A DNA stretch of 64,000 nt from Enterococcus diestrammenae (lineage in GTDB: Bacteria; Bacillota; Bacilli; Lactobacillales; Enterococcaceae), in contig NZ_MAEI01000001.1 of the NCBI RefSeq assembly GCF_009933255.1, forward strand, positions 93,788-157,787, read 5' to 3'. The notes under the pieces were generated by a model that searched no databases, had not been told where the DNA came from, and saw only the letters and a program-made list of their open reading frames with translations. The first letter of the stretch is position 1. Each line of letters begins with the position of its first letter. Positions 33,688-42,687 of this stretch are shown in pieces. The translations under genes were made by a program, and so were the position numbers.

Positions 33688-35043
33688 ATGGAACAACAAG
33701 AATTATCCCGTAGTCTTAAAAATCGCCACGTCCAGCTGATTTCCATTGGCGGAGCGATTGGGACCGGTCTTTTCCTAGGATCAGGAAAATCCATCCAACA
33801 AACCGGGCCCTCCATCCTCTTGGCCTACATGATTACTGGCGGTATTTGCTTTTTGATCATGCGCGCCTTGGGGGAACTGCTTTTATCCAACACCAACAAT
33901 CATTCTTTTTTGGATTTTGTCGCTGAATACCTAGGTAAGAAATGGGCTTTTCTAACCGGCTGGACTTACTGGTTTTGCTGGATTGCGATATCTATGGCGG
34001 ATCTGACCGCTATGGGGATGTACGTTCGCTACTGGTTTCCCAACATTCCCCAGTGGTTACCGGAAATCTGTGCTTTAATCCTTTTAGTCGCCCTCAATTT
34101 GATCACCGTCTCTTTATTTGGAGAACTGGAATTCTGGTTCGCCTTAATCAAAGTAGTGGCGATTGTGGCCTTGATTGGGGTCGGTGCCTACATGATTCTC
34201 ACCAATTATCCAACCTCGGCTGGTAGCGTAAAGCTTTCCAATATCTGGACCCATGGTGGTTGGTTTCCTAAAGGGATCAAAGGGTTTCTCCTGTCCTTTC
34301 AAATGGTGACTTTTGCCTTTGTCGGTATCGAAATGGTAGGGCTAGTCGCTGGTGAAACCAAGGATCCGGAAAAGGTTTTACCAGAAGCGATTAACAATAT
34401 TCCTATTCGCATCATCCTCTTTTACTTAGGCTCGCTGTTAGTCATTATGGCCATTTACCCTTGGGATAGTTTAGATACGAGTCAAAGTCCTTTTGTCGAA
34501 GTCTTTTCGGAGATTGGTATCACCATGGCCGCCACCATCATCAATGTGGTCGTCCTCAGCGCTGCCGCTTCCGCCTGTAATAGCGCCATCTACAGCACTG
34601 GTCGCATGATGCGCTCGCTGGCTCAGGAAGGCAGTGCCCCGAAATCTTTTGTCAAACTAACGAAACATCAAGTGCCCGCCAATGCCATCTTCTTCTCAGC
34701 AATGGTAATTTTCATGGCAGTCGTACTGAATTACGTGATGCCTAGCCAAGTCTTTACCGTGATCACCAGCATCGCCACGACCTGCTTCTTGTTCATCTGG
34801 GGCATTTTGACTTATACCCATATGAAATACCGGCGCAGTATCCGAGGCAAGCAAGCCCATAGCTTCAAGATGCCTTTTTATCCTTTAAGTAACTATCTGA
34901 TTTTTGCTTTCTTACTCTTTGTAGCTATCGTCTTACTTTGGTCAAACGAAACGCGAATCGCCGCCTTGATTACCCCAGCCTGGTTCTTATTGTTACGAGG
35001 CATTTATTATGTGAAATACGAAAAACGAGCCAGCGATGATTAA
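33688..35043 (+). CDS. Amino-acid permease of the APC superfamily
   Basis: 451-residue, twelve-helix amino acid:proton symporter of the AAT family (GabP, LysP, AnsP group). Landmarks are LKNRHVQLISIGGAIGTGLF at the N-terminus, the FAFVGIEMVGLVAGETKDPEK motif near 210 and NSAIYSTGRMMRSLAQEG near 300. AGGAGG precedes the ATG. Its own promoter separates it from the lysine transporter. The substrate is uncertain; the position next to a lysine system is suggestive only. Confidence 0.9.
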   Translation: MEQQELSRSLKNRHVQLISIGGAIGTGLFLGSGKSIQQTGPSILLAYMITGGICFLIMRALGELLLSNTNNHSFLDFVAEYLGKKWAFLTGWTYWFCWIAISMADLTAMGMYVRYWFPNIPQWLPEICALILLVALNLITVSLFGELEFWFALIKVVAIVALIGVGAYMILTNYPTSAGSVKLSNIWTHGGWFPKGIKGFLLSFQMVTFAFVGIEMVGLVAGETKDPEKVLPEAINNIPIRIILFYLGSLLVIMAIYPWDSLDTSQSPFVEVFSEIGITMAATIINVVVLSAAASACNSAIYSTGRMMRSLAQEGSAPKSFVKLTKHQVPANAIFFSAMVIFMAVVLNYVMPSQVFTVITSIATTCFLFIWGILTYTHMKYRRSIRGKQAHSFKMPFYPLSNYLIFAFLLFVAIVLLWSNETRIAALITPAWFLLLRGIYYVKYEKRASDD

Positions 35044-35065
35044 AATCGCGGCTCGTTTTTTTCGT
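35018..35065. terminator. Bidirectional terminator overlapping the permease stop
   Basis: AAAAACGAGCC lies inside the coding end and pairs with GGCTCGTTTTTTT. Confidence 0.8.
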
Positions 35066-35073
35066 ATTTACCA

Positions 35074-38000
35074 TTATTCATTTGACTTCAGGGCTTCGAT
35101 CATATGGATGCCTTTCAGTTTAAAGTGGGTGACCACTGAGACAATGCCCGTAAAGATCACCGTCAAAATCGCCGAGACCAGATAGCCTTGCCAATGAATC
35201 GTCACTGGGAACAAAAGCGTTTCTGAAGAGGCCATAGTTAGGATAAACCAGGTTAACAGACGTCCGATGACAAAGCCTAATAGAATACCGACGAGGGTAA
35301 AAGCCACCGTTTCCCGCAACAAGTACATGGTGACTTCATTGTCAAAAAAGCCCAAGACTTTGATGGTAGCCATTTCCCGTTGCCGTTCACTGATGTTGAT
35401 ATTGGTCAAGTTGTACAAGACCACAAAGGCTAAGACTGCCGATAACAAGATAAAGACAAAGACGATGGGACCGATACTTTCAGTCATACTGTCTTGTTTT
35501 TTCAATTGTTCCGACATAAAGGTGACATTTAAAACTTTCCCAGAATCATATAACGTTTGCACTAATTCTTTATTGGCTGCGGCTTTGGCTTCTTTGGTAC
35601 GTAGCAAATACGCATTTTGCTTGGCCTCAGTACCAGTCAGTTTTTGGTAATACGCCGGGGACAGATACAGTGTATGTCCTAGATAATTATCGAAAACTCC
35701 CGCTACTTCGATAGGGTATTCCTCCCCTTGCGAATCCGTCATGGTGAGGGTCCCCCCCTGACTCACTTTAAAGAGCTTGGCTAGCTGGCGACTGATCACC
35801 GCTCCTTCTTTGGGCAACTGAAGGTCGTGGCCGTCAAGATCTCGCAACGTGACAAAATTTTTAAAAGTTTTGCTGGTTGGTGCCACCACATTTAAGGTGG
35901 CAGTTTGCTTAGTCGTCCCTTCATTTTTAAAGGTCACTTGTTCGGTAGTTAAAGGTAAGATTGCCGTGACTGCTGACTGATTGGTAAGCAAGCGATCCAT
36001 TTCGGCCAGCTGCTGATCATCCAGCGCCTCTAAGGAAACAATGCCATCATAATGCACCAGCTGATCAAATTGCACGGTGCTCGCTGCAGGTATCGAATCC
36101 TTCAACCCAAACCCCGCTATCATTAAACCAGTACAGCCAGCAATCCCAAAAATCGTCAAGAGCCCCCGCGCTTTGTAGCGGAAAATATTCCGATAAGCGA
36201 CTTTTTGATTGAAATTCAGGCGACTCCACACGGCTGGGATACGCTCTAACAAGACCCGTTGGCCAGATTTTGGCGCTCGCGCATTCAAAAGGGCTGTCGG
36301 TTTTTCTCGCAAATCCCGTAACAGCACTAAACTAGAAGAAAATAAGGTGGAGAAAGCAGCGGCTACTACTGCAATCAGTATTGGCACAAACCAATAACGA
36401 ATAGCGTATTCCGGATAGATATATTGCTCTTGTAACATGCTAAAGACTACTCTTGGTAAGACATGGGTCCCTACAATAACCCCTAGCACCGATCCAATAA
36501 AGGTGGCAATGAAGGCGTAGAGCATGTATTTAGCGGCAATTTCTCCATTGCGATAACCCAATGCTTTTAAGGTACCAATTTCCCGCCGATGTTCTTCAAT
36601 CATGCGGGTCATAGAGGTAAAGATGATCAAAATCGCAATCAAGAAGAAAAAGACGGGAAAGACATTGGCAATCGCATCAATCCGTACTGCCAAGCTTTGA
36701 AACTCATTGAAACCAGGATTATCCTGCCGTTGAGTCAGTAGATAATTGGGTTTCTCCAAAGTTTCGATTTTCCCTTTGGCATTCTCCAATTCCACTTGAC
36801 CTTCCATCAACTTTTTACGATTTTTCGTCAACTCGGCTTGCTTTTCAGCGAGTTCTTTTTCGCCAGCTTCTAACTGTTCGCTAGCCTCATCAAGCTGCCT
36901 TTGACCAGCTGCCAATTCTTGCAAACCCGCTGCCAACTGGGACTTGCCGTCTGCTAACTGCGTTTCACCATCAACCAGTTGGGCCTCGCCAGTTGCCAGT
37001 TGTTCCTTTGCCGATTGTAATTGAGCTTCACCATCAGCCAGTTCTTGTTGGGCAGCATCTAGTTGGGCTTGCCCATCTGCTAACTGCGTTTCACCAGTGG
37101 CTAGTTGTTCCTCACCGCTTGCCAGTTGCTCTTTTGACCTGGCTAATTGTTCGGCGCCAGCTGTAGCCGTTGCTTCGGCCTTACTAAGTTGCGTTTCCTG
37201 AGCGGCCAACTCTGCCTCGCCGGCTCGCAACTGTTCTTGGCCGGCTTGCAACTGCGTTTGGGCCGCTTGCAGTTGGTCCGAGCCTTGCTGCCACTGGCTT
37301 AAGGCTGTCGCTAATTGAGCTTCAGCTTCAGCCAGTTGCTTGTCGGCTTCTTCTTTGCCGACAGTCGCTTCTAATTGACTACGCTGTTGGTCTAAGGCAG
37401 CTTGTTGCTGATCTAACTGAGCTTTGGCAGCAGTCACCGCCTCTTGCTGACTAGCTAACTCTGCTTGCTTGTCCGTTAGTGCTTGACGTTTTGCTGCCAA
37501 TGCTCTTTTACCAGCTGCCAGCTGTTCCCGCCCGCTAGCCAGTTCAGCTTGGCCGGCTTGTAGTTCGGCTTCTTTGTCTGCTAACAACTGCTTGTTAGAC
37601 TCTAACTCTTGGCGTTTTTCAGCTAGTTGTTGCTGCTTTTCGGTCAAGGTTTGTTGTTGCGCTTCCAGTTCGGCTTTGCCGGAAGTTAACTCGGCTTCTT
37701 TAGCTGCTAGCGTCTGTTTGTTGGCTTCCAACTCTTTTCGGCTTGCTACCAGTTGAGCTTCCTTTTCTGCTAGTTCAGCTTGACTTGCGGTCAACTTTGC
37801 TTGATTTTCCGTCAAAGTTTGTTGGTTGGTCGCTAATTCTTCTTTACCCGACGCAAGTTCGGCTTTGGCATCATCAAGTTTTTGCTGACCCTCTTCAATT
37901 TCTTTGATGCCATCTGCGACTTTCTTTTCTTCCGGCGAAAGCTTTTCATAAGCCAAATCCTTCAGCTCTTCCAGTCGCGCTGGCTGACGCTCATCCAAGA

Positions 38001-38703
38001 CTGCGGTCAGACGGTCTTCTTGTTTGGCCAACTGGGTTTTGTAGTCATCAGACGTCGGCGCATACTTGGTCAAATTGGTAAAGCTGACATAAAGAATGCT
38101 ATAGGTCTCTTGCTCAAAGGCGGCTAATGGCACATAAGCAAAGCCCGCGACTTGTCCGTCCCCTACATTGGTGACGCCTCGTTCACGATTGTCCACATAA
38201 ATCGGTGAATCACCATAACCCACGACCGTAAATGAACTTTCCTGCAGCTGGTCATCTTCCAAAGTCAGCTCTGTACCGATGGGATAAGTCTTGGCCAACA
38301 TCCGATCTAACAATAATTCATCGTTTTTCTCCGGCAAGCGCCCTGCAGTGACCAGCGGCTGATTTTGACTGTTTTGCCCCTGGTAAGAATAAACTTGCAA
38401 ATTCAACTGTTTCTCGGCTTCGTGAATCGCCAAACGCTGGCCGAGCTCCCCTTTTACATGTCCTAGCGCTTCCACTTCCTTCAAGTCATTTTCGGATAAG
38501 CCTGCTGTAGAGACCACCTGAATATCGGAAACCTTTTGTTGGGTAATCATCTCATCAGCCGTGTGATTTAAATCCGGACCGATGGATTTGATTCCCACAA
38601 ACAACAGCACACTCATAAAAATAATGATCACGATGGCGGCAAACCGCCCAAAGGAATCGCGGATATCCCGCCAGACGGTTTTCATATATAGCTTATTTTT
38701 CAT
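35074..38703 (-). CDS. FtsX-like ABC transporter permease with a very long coiled coil
   Basis: 1209-residue membrane protein. An N-terminal transmembrane helix (about 17-36) is followed by an extracellular MacB-like core. About residues 265-650 form a repetitive Glu/Ala/Gln-rich coiled coil of degenerate units such as ELASGREQLAAGK and QLADGQAQLDAAQ. The first FtsX domain follows (about 675-800), then a second extracellular domain and a C-terminal FtsX domain. GGAGG precedes the ATG at 38703. With the ATPase gene 14 bp upstream it forms a MacB-type mechanotransmission complex, which usually works on envelope or peptide substrates rather than importing solutes. The repetitive region may vary in length between strains. 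Confidence 0.88.
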   Translation of the reverse strand: MKNKLYMKTVWRDIRDSFGRFAAIVIIIFMSVLLFVGIKSIGPDLNHTADEMITQQKVSDIQVVSTAGLSENDLKEVEALGHVKGELGQRLAIHEAEKQLNLQVYSYQGQNSQNQPLVTAGRLPEKNDELLLDRMLAKTYPIGTELTLEDDQLQESSFTVVGYGDSPIYVDNRERGVTNVGDGQVAGFAYVPLAAFEQETYSILYVSFTNLTKYAPTSDDYKTQLAKQEDRLTAVLDERQPARLEELKDLAYEKLSPEEKKVADGIKEIEEGQQKLDDAKAELASGKEELATNQQTLTENQAKLTASQAELAEKEAQLVASRKELEANKQTLAAKEAELTSGKAELEAQQQTLTEKQQQLAEKRQELESNKQLLADKEAELQAGQAELASGREQLAAGKRALAAKRQALTDKQAELASQQEAVTAAKAQLDQQQAALDQQRSQLEATVGKEEADKQLAEAEAQLATALSQWQQGSDQLQAAQTQLQAGQEQLRAGEAELAAQETQLSKAEATATAGAEQLARSKEQLASGEEQLATGETQLADGQAQLDAAQQELADGEAQLQSAKEQLATGEAQLVDGETQLADGKSQLAAGLQELAAGQRQLDEASEQLEAGEKELAEKQAELTKNRKKLMEGQVELENAKGKIETLEKPNYLLTQRQDNPGFNEFQSLAVRIDAIANVFPVFFFLIAILIIFTSMTRMIEEHRREIGTLKALGYRNGEIAAKYMLYAFIATFIGSVLGVIVGTHVLPRVVFSMLQEQYIYPEYAIRYWFVPILIAVVAAAFSTLFSSSLVLLRDLREKPTALLNARAPKSGQRVLLERIPAVWSRLNFNQKVAYRNIFRYKARGLLTIFGIAGCTGLMIAGFGLKDSIPAASTVQFDQLVHYDGIVSLEALDDQQLAEMDRLLTNQSAVTAILPLTTEQVTFKNEGTTKQTATLNVVAPTSKTFKNFVTLRDLDGHDLQLPKEGAVISRQLAKLFKVSQGGTLTMTDSQGEEYPIEVAGVFDNYLGHTLYLSPAYYQKLTGTEAKQNAYLLRTKEAKAAANKELVQTLYDSGKVLNVTFMSEQLKKQDSMTESIGPIVFVFILLSAVLAFVVLYNLTNINISERQREMATIKVLGFFDNEVTMYLLRETVAFTLVGILLGFVIGRLLTWFILTMASSETLLFPVTIHWQGYLVSAILTVIFTGIVSVVTHFKLKGIHMIEALKSNE

Positions 38704-38717
38704 CCGTCTTTCGCCTC

Positions 38718-39419
38718 CTACCAAACAATCTCGTCCACCGAAGTAGGTGCGGGATTTAATTCCACCGAACGTACTTTAGCATCATTTATGCGAATCACAC
38801 GATCAGCCATGGGCGCCAAAGCGGAGTTGTGGGTGATAATCAAAACCGTCTGTCCCTGCTTACGACTAGCATTTTGCAAGAGTTTGAGAACTTGTTTGCC
38901 GGTTTCAAAATCCAAAGCGCCGGTGGGTTCATCACATAACAACAGCTTGGGATTTTTCGCCAAAGCGCGGGCAATCGCCACCCGTTGTTGTTCACCACCA
39001 GAAAGCTGTGCTGGAAAGTTTTGTTTCCGTTGAGACAAGCCCACCTGATCCAAGACCTCATCCACCACTAACGCTGCTGGCGCCACCGCAGTAGCCAATT
39101 CAACATTTTCCTTGGCGGTAAGGTTCGGCACCAAGTTATAAAATTGAAAGACAAAACCCACATCGGTGCGACGATATGCGATCAACTCTTTTTCTGTCAT
39201 CTTTTCAATATGTAATCCATCCACGATGACTTCCCCTTCTGACGGTTGGTCCATCCCTCCAAGAATATTCAATACTGTGGATTTTCCTGCCCCACTAGGA
39301 CCGAGAATCACTGCTAGCTCACCTTTTTCGACGGTAAAGCTCATATTTTGATTGGCTTCAATGGTCGTTTCCCCCATTTGATAGCGTTTGTATTCATTTT
39401 TTACTTCGATAAAACTCAT
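38718..39419 (-). CDS. ABC transporter ATPase (MacB/LolD type)
   Basis: 233 residues. Walker A GPSGAGKST, Q-loop FVFQFYNLVPNLTAKEN, signature [15 protein letters not shown], Walker B LLLCDEPTGALD and His switch IITHNS. The GEQQR and TGALD motifs are typical of MacB/LolD-type ATPases paired with FtsX permeases. It drives the large permease encoded immediately downstream. The TetR gene at 39635 is divergent and probably controls the operon. Confidence 0.92.
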   Translation of the reverse strand: MSFIEVKNEYKRYQMGETTIEANQNMSFTVEKGELAVILGPSGAGKSTVLNILGGMDQPSEGEVIVDGLHIEKMTEKELIAYRRTDVGFVFQFYNLVPNLTAKENVELATAVAPAALVVDEVLDQVGLSQRKQNFPAQLSGGEQQRVAIARALAKNPKLLLCDEPTGALDFETGKQVLKLLQNASRKQGQTVLIITHNSALAPMADRVIRINDAKVRSVELNPAPTSVDEIVW

Positions 39420-39434
39420 CTCTGCGCCTCCATT

Positions 39435-39474
39435 CTTCCAACAGCCTGTTGAAAATATGCCATACTGTCAGTAT
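39435..39474. promoter_or_regulatory. Two palindromes in the ABC/TetR divergent region
   Basis: TTCCAACAG, CC and TGTTGAA form an imperfect palindrome at 39435-39452; ATACTGTCAGTAT (39462-39474) is a perfect one. Either could be the TetR operator. Confidence 0.45.
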
Positions 39475-39634
39475 AATGAATTTGAAAAAGGTGGGCAATA
39501 CGCAAATCCCACCAATCTGTTATTAGATCAACACATTTGTAAAATCTGTCTAAATAATAACCAAAATTTAAGTCGTCTTGCTTCCCCTGAAGTTGCTACC
39601 GCTTTTTTCGAGCCTTTTTAAAGGAGTGATGAAC

Positions 39635-40186
39635 ATGGCTGGCATCAAAAACAATCGTCGCACCCAATATACCCGCAAAGCTATTAAAGAAGCCTTTTTG
39701 TCTTTGTTAGCTGAAACCGAATTAGCTAAAATTACCGTCACCGATATTTGCAAATTGGCGGATATCAACCGAGGGACTTTTTACCAACATTATCATGATC
39801 CCGCTGATCTTTTCCAACAAATCGAGCAGGAGTTTGTGGACCAGATGTTACCTTTATTGGTGATGCGCCCCAAGGATCACCTAGAAGAATGGCTCACCCG
39901 CTTTATCGAAGCCTTATTGGACAATGCTGTGGTAAGTAGCCAGATTTTGAAGGATTATCAAGATAGTCGCCTATTAGCGGTCACTTTCAACGAAGTCCAC
40001 GATTTAGCCATCGAAGAATTTCGCCTACGCTTTCACGAAGACAATCCCCAGCTGTTGGAGTATTACTTTGCCTACTTCGTCAAAGGAACCATCGGCACCA
40101 TCTTGCAATGGTTGGAAGACGGCATGCCAGTTTCCGTCCAGGATTTGACTACGATGCTGACGCAGGTTTTACTGCCTCGAGGATGA
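39635..40186 (+). CDS. TetR-family transcriptional regulator
   Basis: 183 residues. The N-terminal TetR helix-turn-helix is about residues 10-55 (RKAIKEAFLSLLAETELAKI, TVTDICKLADINRGTFYQHY). The C-terminal half resembles the TetR_C_8 (DhaS-like) domain. The ATG at 39635 lies eight bases after GGAG; the closer ATG at 39629 is too near to that site. Probable repressor of the divergent ABC exporter. Confidence 0.9.
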   Translation: MAGIKNNRRTQYTRKAIKEAFLSLLAETELAKITVTDICKLADINRGTFYQHYHDPADLFQQIEQEFVDQMLPLLVMRPKDHLEEWLTRFIEALLDNAVVSSQILKDYQDSRLLAVTFNEVHDLAIEEFRLRFHEDNPQLLEYYFAYFVKGTIGTILQWLEDGMPVSVQDLTTMLTQVLLPRG

Positions 40187-40200
40187 AAAACTAACTTTTC

Positions 40201-40236
40201 AAAAAGCCCACTCCTCCTTGGTGACAGGGCTTTTTT
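40201..40236 (+). terminator. Terminator of the tetR gene
   Basis: AAAAAGCCC and GGGCTTTTTT. Confidence 0.8.
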
Positions 40237-40413
40237 GCTGCTTCAGAAACTTATCAGGATAGCGGAAATTGTACAGAAGCGGGCCCTTTCGTTATACTAA
40301 ATGTAACGATTTCCAGAGCTGTGTAGGGATTTTTATGACGCCTAGCAAAAGCACCAAGAGGATGGGATTCATTTATCCTTCTATCGATCACGCCCCCTCA
40401 AAAAGGAGATGCT

Positions 40414-41580
40414 ATGAAAAAAGACAATTCACTAATCGACTTTCTAGGTGGTAAAACCGCTTATTTTATTCTGGGATTGATTTCATTAGCGGCGATTACC
40501 TTGTTATTATTGCAACAAATAGCTTTTGTGTTTCGACCCTTTGCAGTGATTATCGGGACGACCTTGCCTCCAGTAATTTTTGCCATGATCTTGTATTACG
40601 TTTTACGACCGGTGGTGGATTTTGCTGAAAGAAAGCAGGTCCCCCGCCTGCTTAGTCTGATTTTATCTTACGGCATTTTGCTGGGCTTACTAGTGCTAGG
40701 TGGGTTTCGCCTGTTTCCCGTCTTACAACAACAGGCGGTGGACTTGGTAGCAAGCCTGCCTGGCTATGCGAAAGACTTCCAACACAGCCTCGAAAATTTT
40801 CTCAGCCAAACGCCATTTGCTCCCCAATTTCAGCAAATGATGCAGTCACTAGATTCCATTACAGATGATATCTTTGCCTTTATCAGTGACAATTGGCAAG
40901 ACGGCTTTAAGGGACTAGGAAGTATTTTTTCCACTCTTTCAACGGTGGGAATCACATTATTCACGGGCCCAATTATCGCCTTCTTTTTAATCAAAAATCC
41001 CCAAAAAATCCACGATAGTCTGATGGCTATCATCCCGCCGCGTTTTCGTCAGGATATTCAACAGCTATTGACGACAGCGGATCAACAGATAGGGGCCTTT
41101 TTGAAAGGGCAAGTCATCGCCTCCGTCTTATTAGGGATCATTTATTGGCTATGTTTTTTGCTTATCGGGTTACCCTTTGCGACGATTATCGCCTTAGCAG
41201 CTGGCATTTTAAATATCGTTCCTTACATCGGCGCCTTTCTCGCTTTTTTGCCGGCACTTTTTGTCGCTTTTCAAGACTCCGGTTTTATGGTGATAAAATT
41301 TGTCATCGTTTGGTTTGCTGTCCAACTTCTTCACGGAGATTTAGTCGTCCCGCGGGTTTTAGGCAACCGTCTAAATATCCATCCTATCACGATTTTAGTG
41401 GTTTTATTGGTGATGGGGGATCTGCTGGGATTCGTCGGGGTGGTCTTCGGGATTCCCATCTACAGTCTCATCAAGATTTTAGTCGTCTTTACATTTGGCA
41501 AATTCAAACAGCGTTACAATCGATTTTTTGGTGACCATGGCAAATACCAAGAAACCGACTTTTTCGATGAAGGTTCCTAG
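40414..41580 (+). CDS. AI-2E family transporter (PerM/YdiK-like)
   Basis: 388-residue membrane protein with eight predicted helices. The family region GQVIASVLLGIIYWLCFLL is followed by AAGILNIVPYIGAFLAFLPA (glycine/proline-rich loop) and VVPRVLGNRLNIHPITILVV. Family members export small molecules or ions; the AI-2 role is shown for only a few. AAAAAGGAG precedes the ATG. Confidence 0.88.
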   Translation: MKKDNSLIDFLGGKTAYFILGLISLAAITLLLLQQIAFVFRPFAVIIGTTLPPVIFAMILYYVLRPVVDFAERKQVPRLLSLILSYGILLGLLVLGGFRLFPVLQQQAVDLVASLPGYAKDFQHSLENFLSQTPFAPQFQQMMQSLDSITDDIFAFISDNWQDGFKGLGSIFSTLSTVGITLFTGPIIAFFLIKNPQKIHDSLMAIIPPRFRQDIQQLLTTADQQIGAFLKGQVIASVLLGIIYWLCFLLIGLPFATIIALAAGILNIVPYIGAFLAFLPALFVAFQDSGFMVIKFVIVWFAVQLLHGDLVVPRVLGNRLNIHPITILVVLLVMGDLLGFVGVVFGIPIYSLIKILVVFTFGKFKQRYNRFFGDHGKYQETDFFDEGS

Positions 41581-41632
41581 CTATTCCTTAGCTAAACCAT
41601 AGCATTCCAAATTTGCTTTTCAGGAGGTTCTT

Positions 41633-41947
41633 ATGAAAGTAGTTTTTCATGTCGATGAAGTAAATAAATGGTCGGAAGCGACGAGCAATATCCGCAACCT
41701 ACTAGCGGCAACGGATAACGTGGCGATTGTCCTTTTGGTAAATGGAAAAGCCATTGAAGGCTATCTCGATGCCGCCAATGAGACACTTTTGCAATCTAAG
41801 CAAGTGACTTTCCATGCCTGCCATAACGCCATGAAAGCTCATGGCATCACACCGCAGCAACTCCCAGCAAATGTAGAAGTCGTGCCTGCTGGTGTCTTAG
41901 ATTTGATTAAGCTTCAACATTTGGGATATGCCTATATCAAACCTTGA
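41633..41947 (+). CDS. DsrE-like family protein
   Basis: 104-residue cytoplasmic alpha/beta protein resembling the DsrE/DsrF sulfur-relay fold (MKVVFHVDEVNKW start; IRNLLAATDNVAIVLLVNG). One Cys at about residue 63 (FHACHNAM) sits where active members carry the sulfur-accepting cysteine. AGGAGG precedes the ATG. Role unknown; it could be tied to the sulfur chemistry of the nearby molybdopterin genes. Confidence 0.75.
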   Translation: MKVVFHVDEVNKWSEATSNIRNLLAATDNVAIVLLVNGKAIEGYLDAANETLLQSKQVTFHACHNAMKAHGITPQQLPANVEVVPAGVLDLIKLQHLGYAYIKP

Positions 41948-41973
41948 CCTTGCTCCAAGGGAAAGCTAAAGGT

Positions 41974-42083
41974 GCGTTTGCCCATACCGTCATTTCTAGG
42001 GGGCGAACGCTAAGAAAGACTAGCAAATGTCCTTAGAGTAAGTGACATTTACTCTAAGTTTGAAGCCCAAAGGAAAATGACGG
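41974..42083. other. Structured intergenic segment with a possible pseudoknot
   Basis: A hairpin GCGTTTGCCC (41974-41983) and GGGCGAACGC (42001-42010), one mismatch, has CCGTCATTT (41987-41995) in its loop. That loop segment is perfectly complementary to AAATGACGG at 42075-42083. A second perfect 10-bp hairpin (CTTAGAGTAA/TTACTCTAAG, 42032-42058) lies between. No promoter or known RNA family was recognised. Confidence 0.45.
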
Positions 42084-42143
42084 CACGATACGCCCCTTAA
42101 TCCCTGATACATCAGCCTTTTTGGAACATAATTTTTATCTATG

Positions 42144-42183
42144 AAAAAACGGGCCTTTCCTCAACTGGAAGGGCTCGTTTTGT
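42144..42183. terminator. Terminator of the 62-residue protein gene
   Basis: ACGGGCC and TTCC pair with GGAA and GGCTCGT; A- and T-runs on both sides. Confidence 0.8.
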
Positions 42184-42199
42184 TATCTCATTCGTTTAC

Positions 42200-42388
42200 T
42201 TAGGCCTCTAATCCTCGGCTACAAGGAGAAATATCACAGATTTTCGCGACAGCAATTTGAGCCGTTTTAATCACTTCCACTGTACAAGTTTTTTCAAAAA
42301 TAGAAACAATTTTAACTTGCTCTTTGCCTTCCCCGCCAACTAACTTGGCTTCATAAAGGCCATTTTTTTCAATTTGACTTTTATCCAT
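42200..42388 (-). CDS. Small hypothetical protein
   Basis: 62 residues, mostly beta-strand pattern, two Cys at the C-terminus (AKICDISPCSRGLEA) and one internal (EKTCTVEV). GAGGTG lies six bases before the ATG and a terminator follows, which supports a real gene. It stands divergent from the molybdopterin operon and could be linked to it. No family recognised. Confidence 0.6.
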   Translation of the reverse strand: MDKSQIEKNGLYEAKLVGGEGKEQVKIVSIFEKTCTVEVIKTAQIAVAKICDISPCSRGLEA

Positions 42389-42687
42389 CCGCTACACCTC
42401 AACTTCCTTTCCAAGGGTTATATCACGACTGTTTTCCAATGTAAATAGTTCCCCTCGTTTGTTCCCAAAAATTTCAAAGTTTATTCGTAAATCCCGGTCA
42501 TTGCCTTCTTTTCTCCCAGCCAAAGTCAGCTTGACTAGCGGTCTGCTCCTTCGCTAAAGATTTTTTAGTTTCCCAAATTTTTATTAGAAAGCGCTGTCTT
42601 TTTTTGGCGTAACGTGCTACTCTTGATGGAAATATAACGTGTCCTGATAAGGGAAAAATCCAGGTTAGTTTAGAGAAAGCAGATGAT
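42389..42687. other. Divergent region between the 62-residue protein gene and the molybdenum operon
   Basis: About 300 bp without a gene. TAACGTG occurs twice (near 42611 and 42644) and could be a regulator half-site; no clear promoter or riboswitch was identified. Confidence 0.35.
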
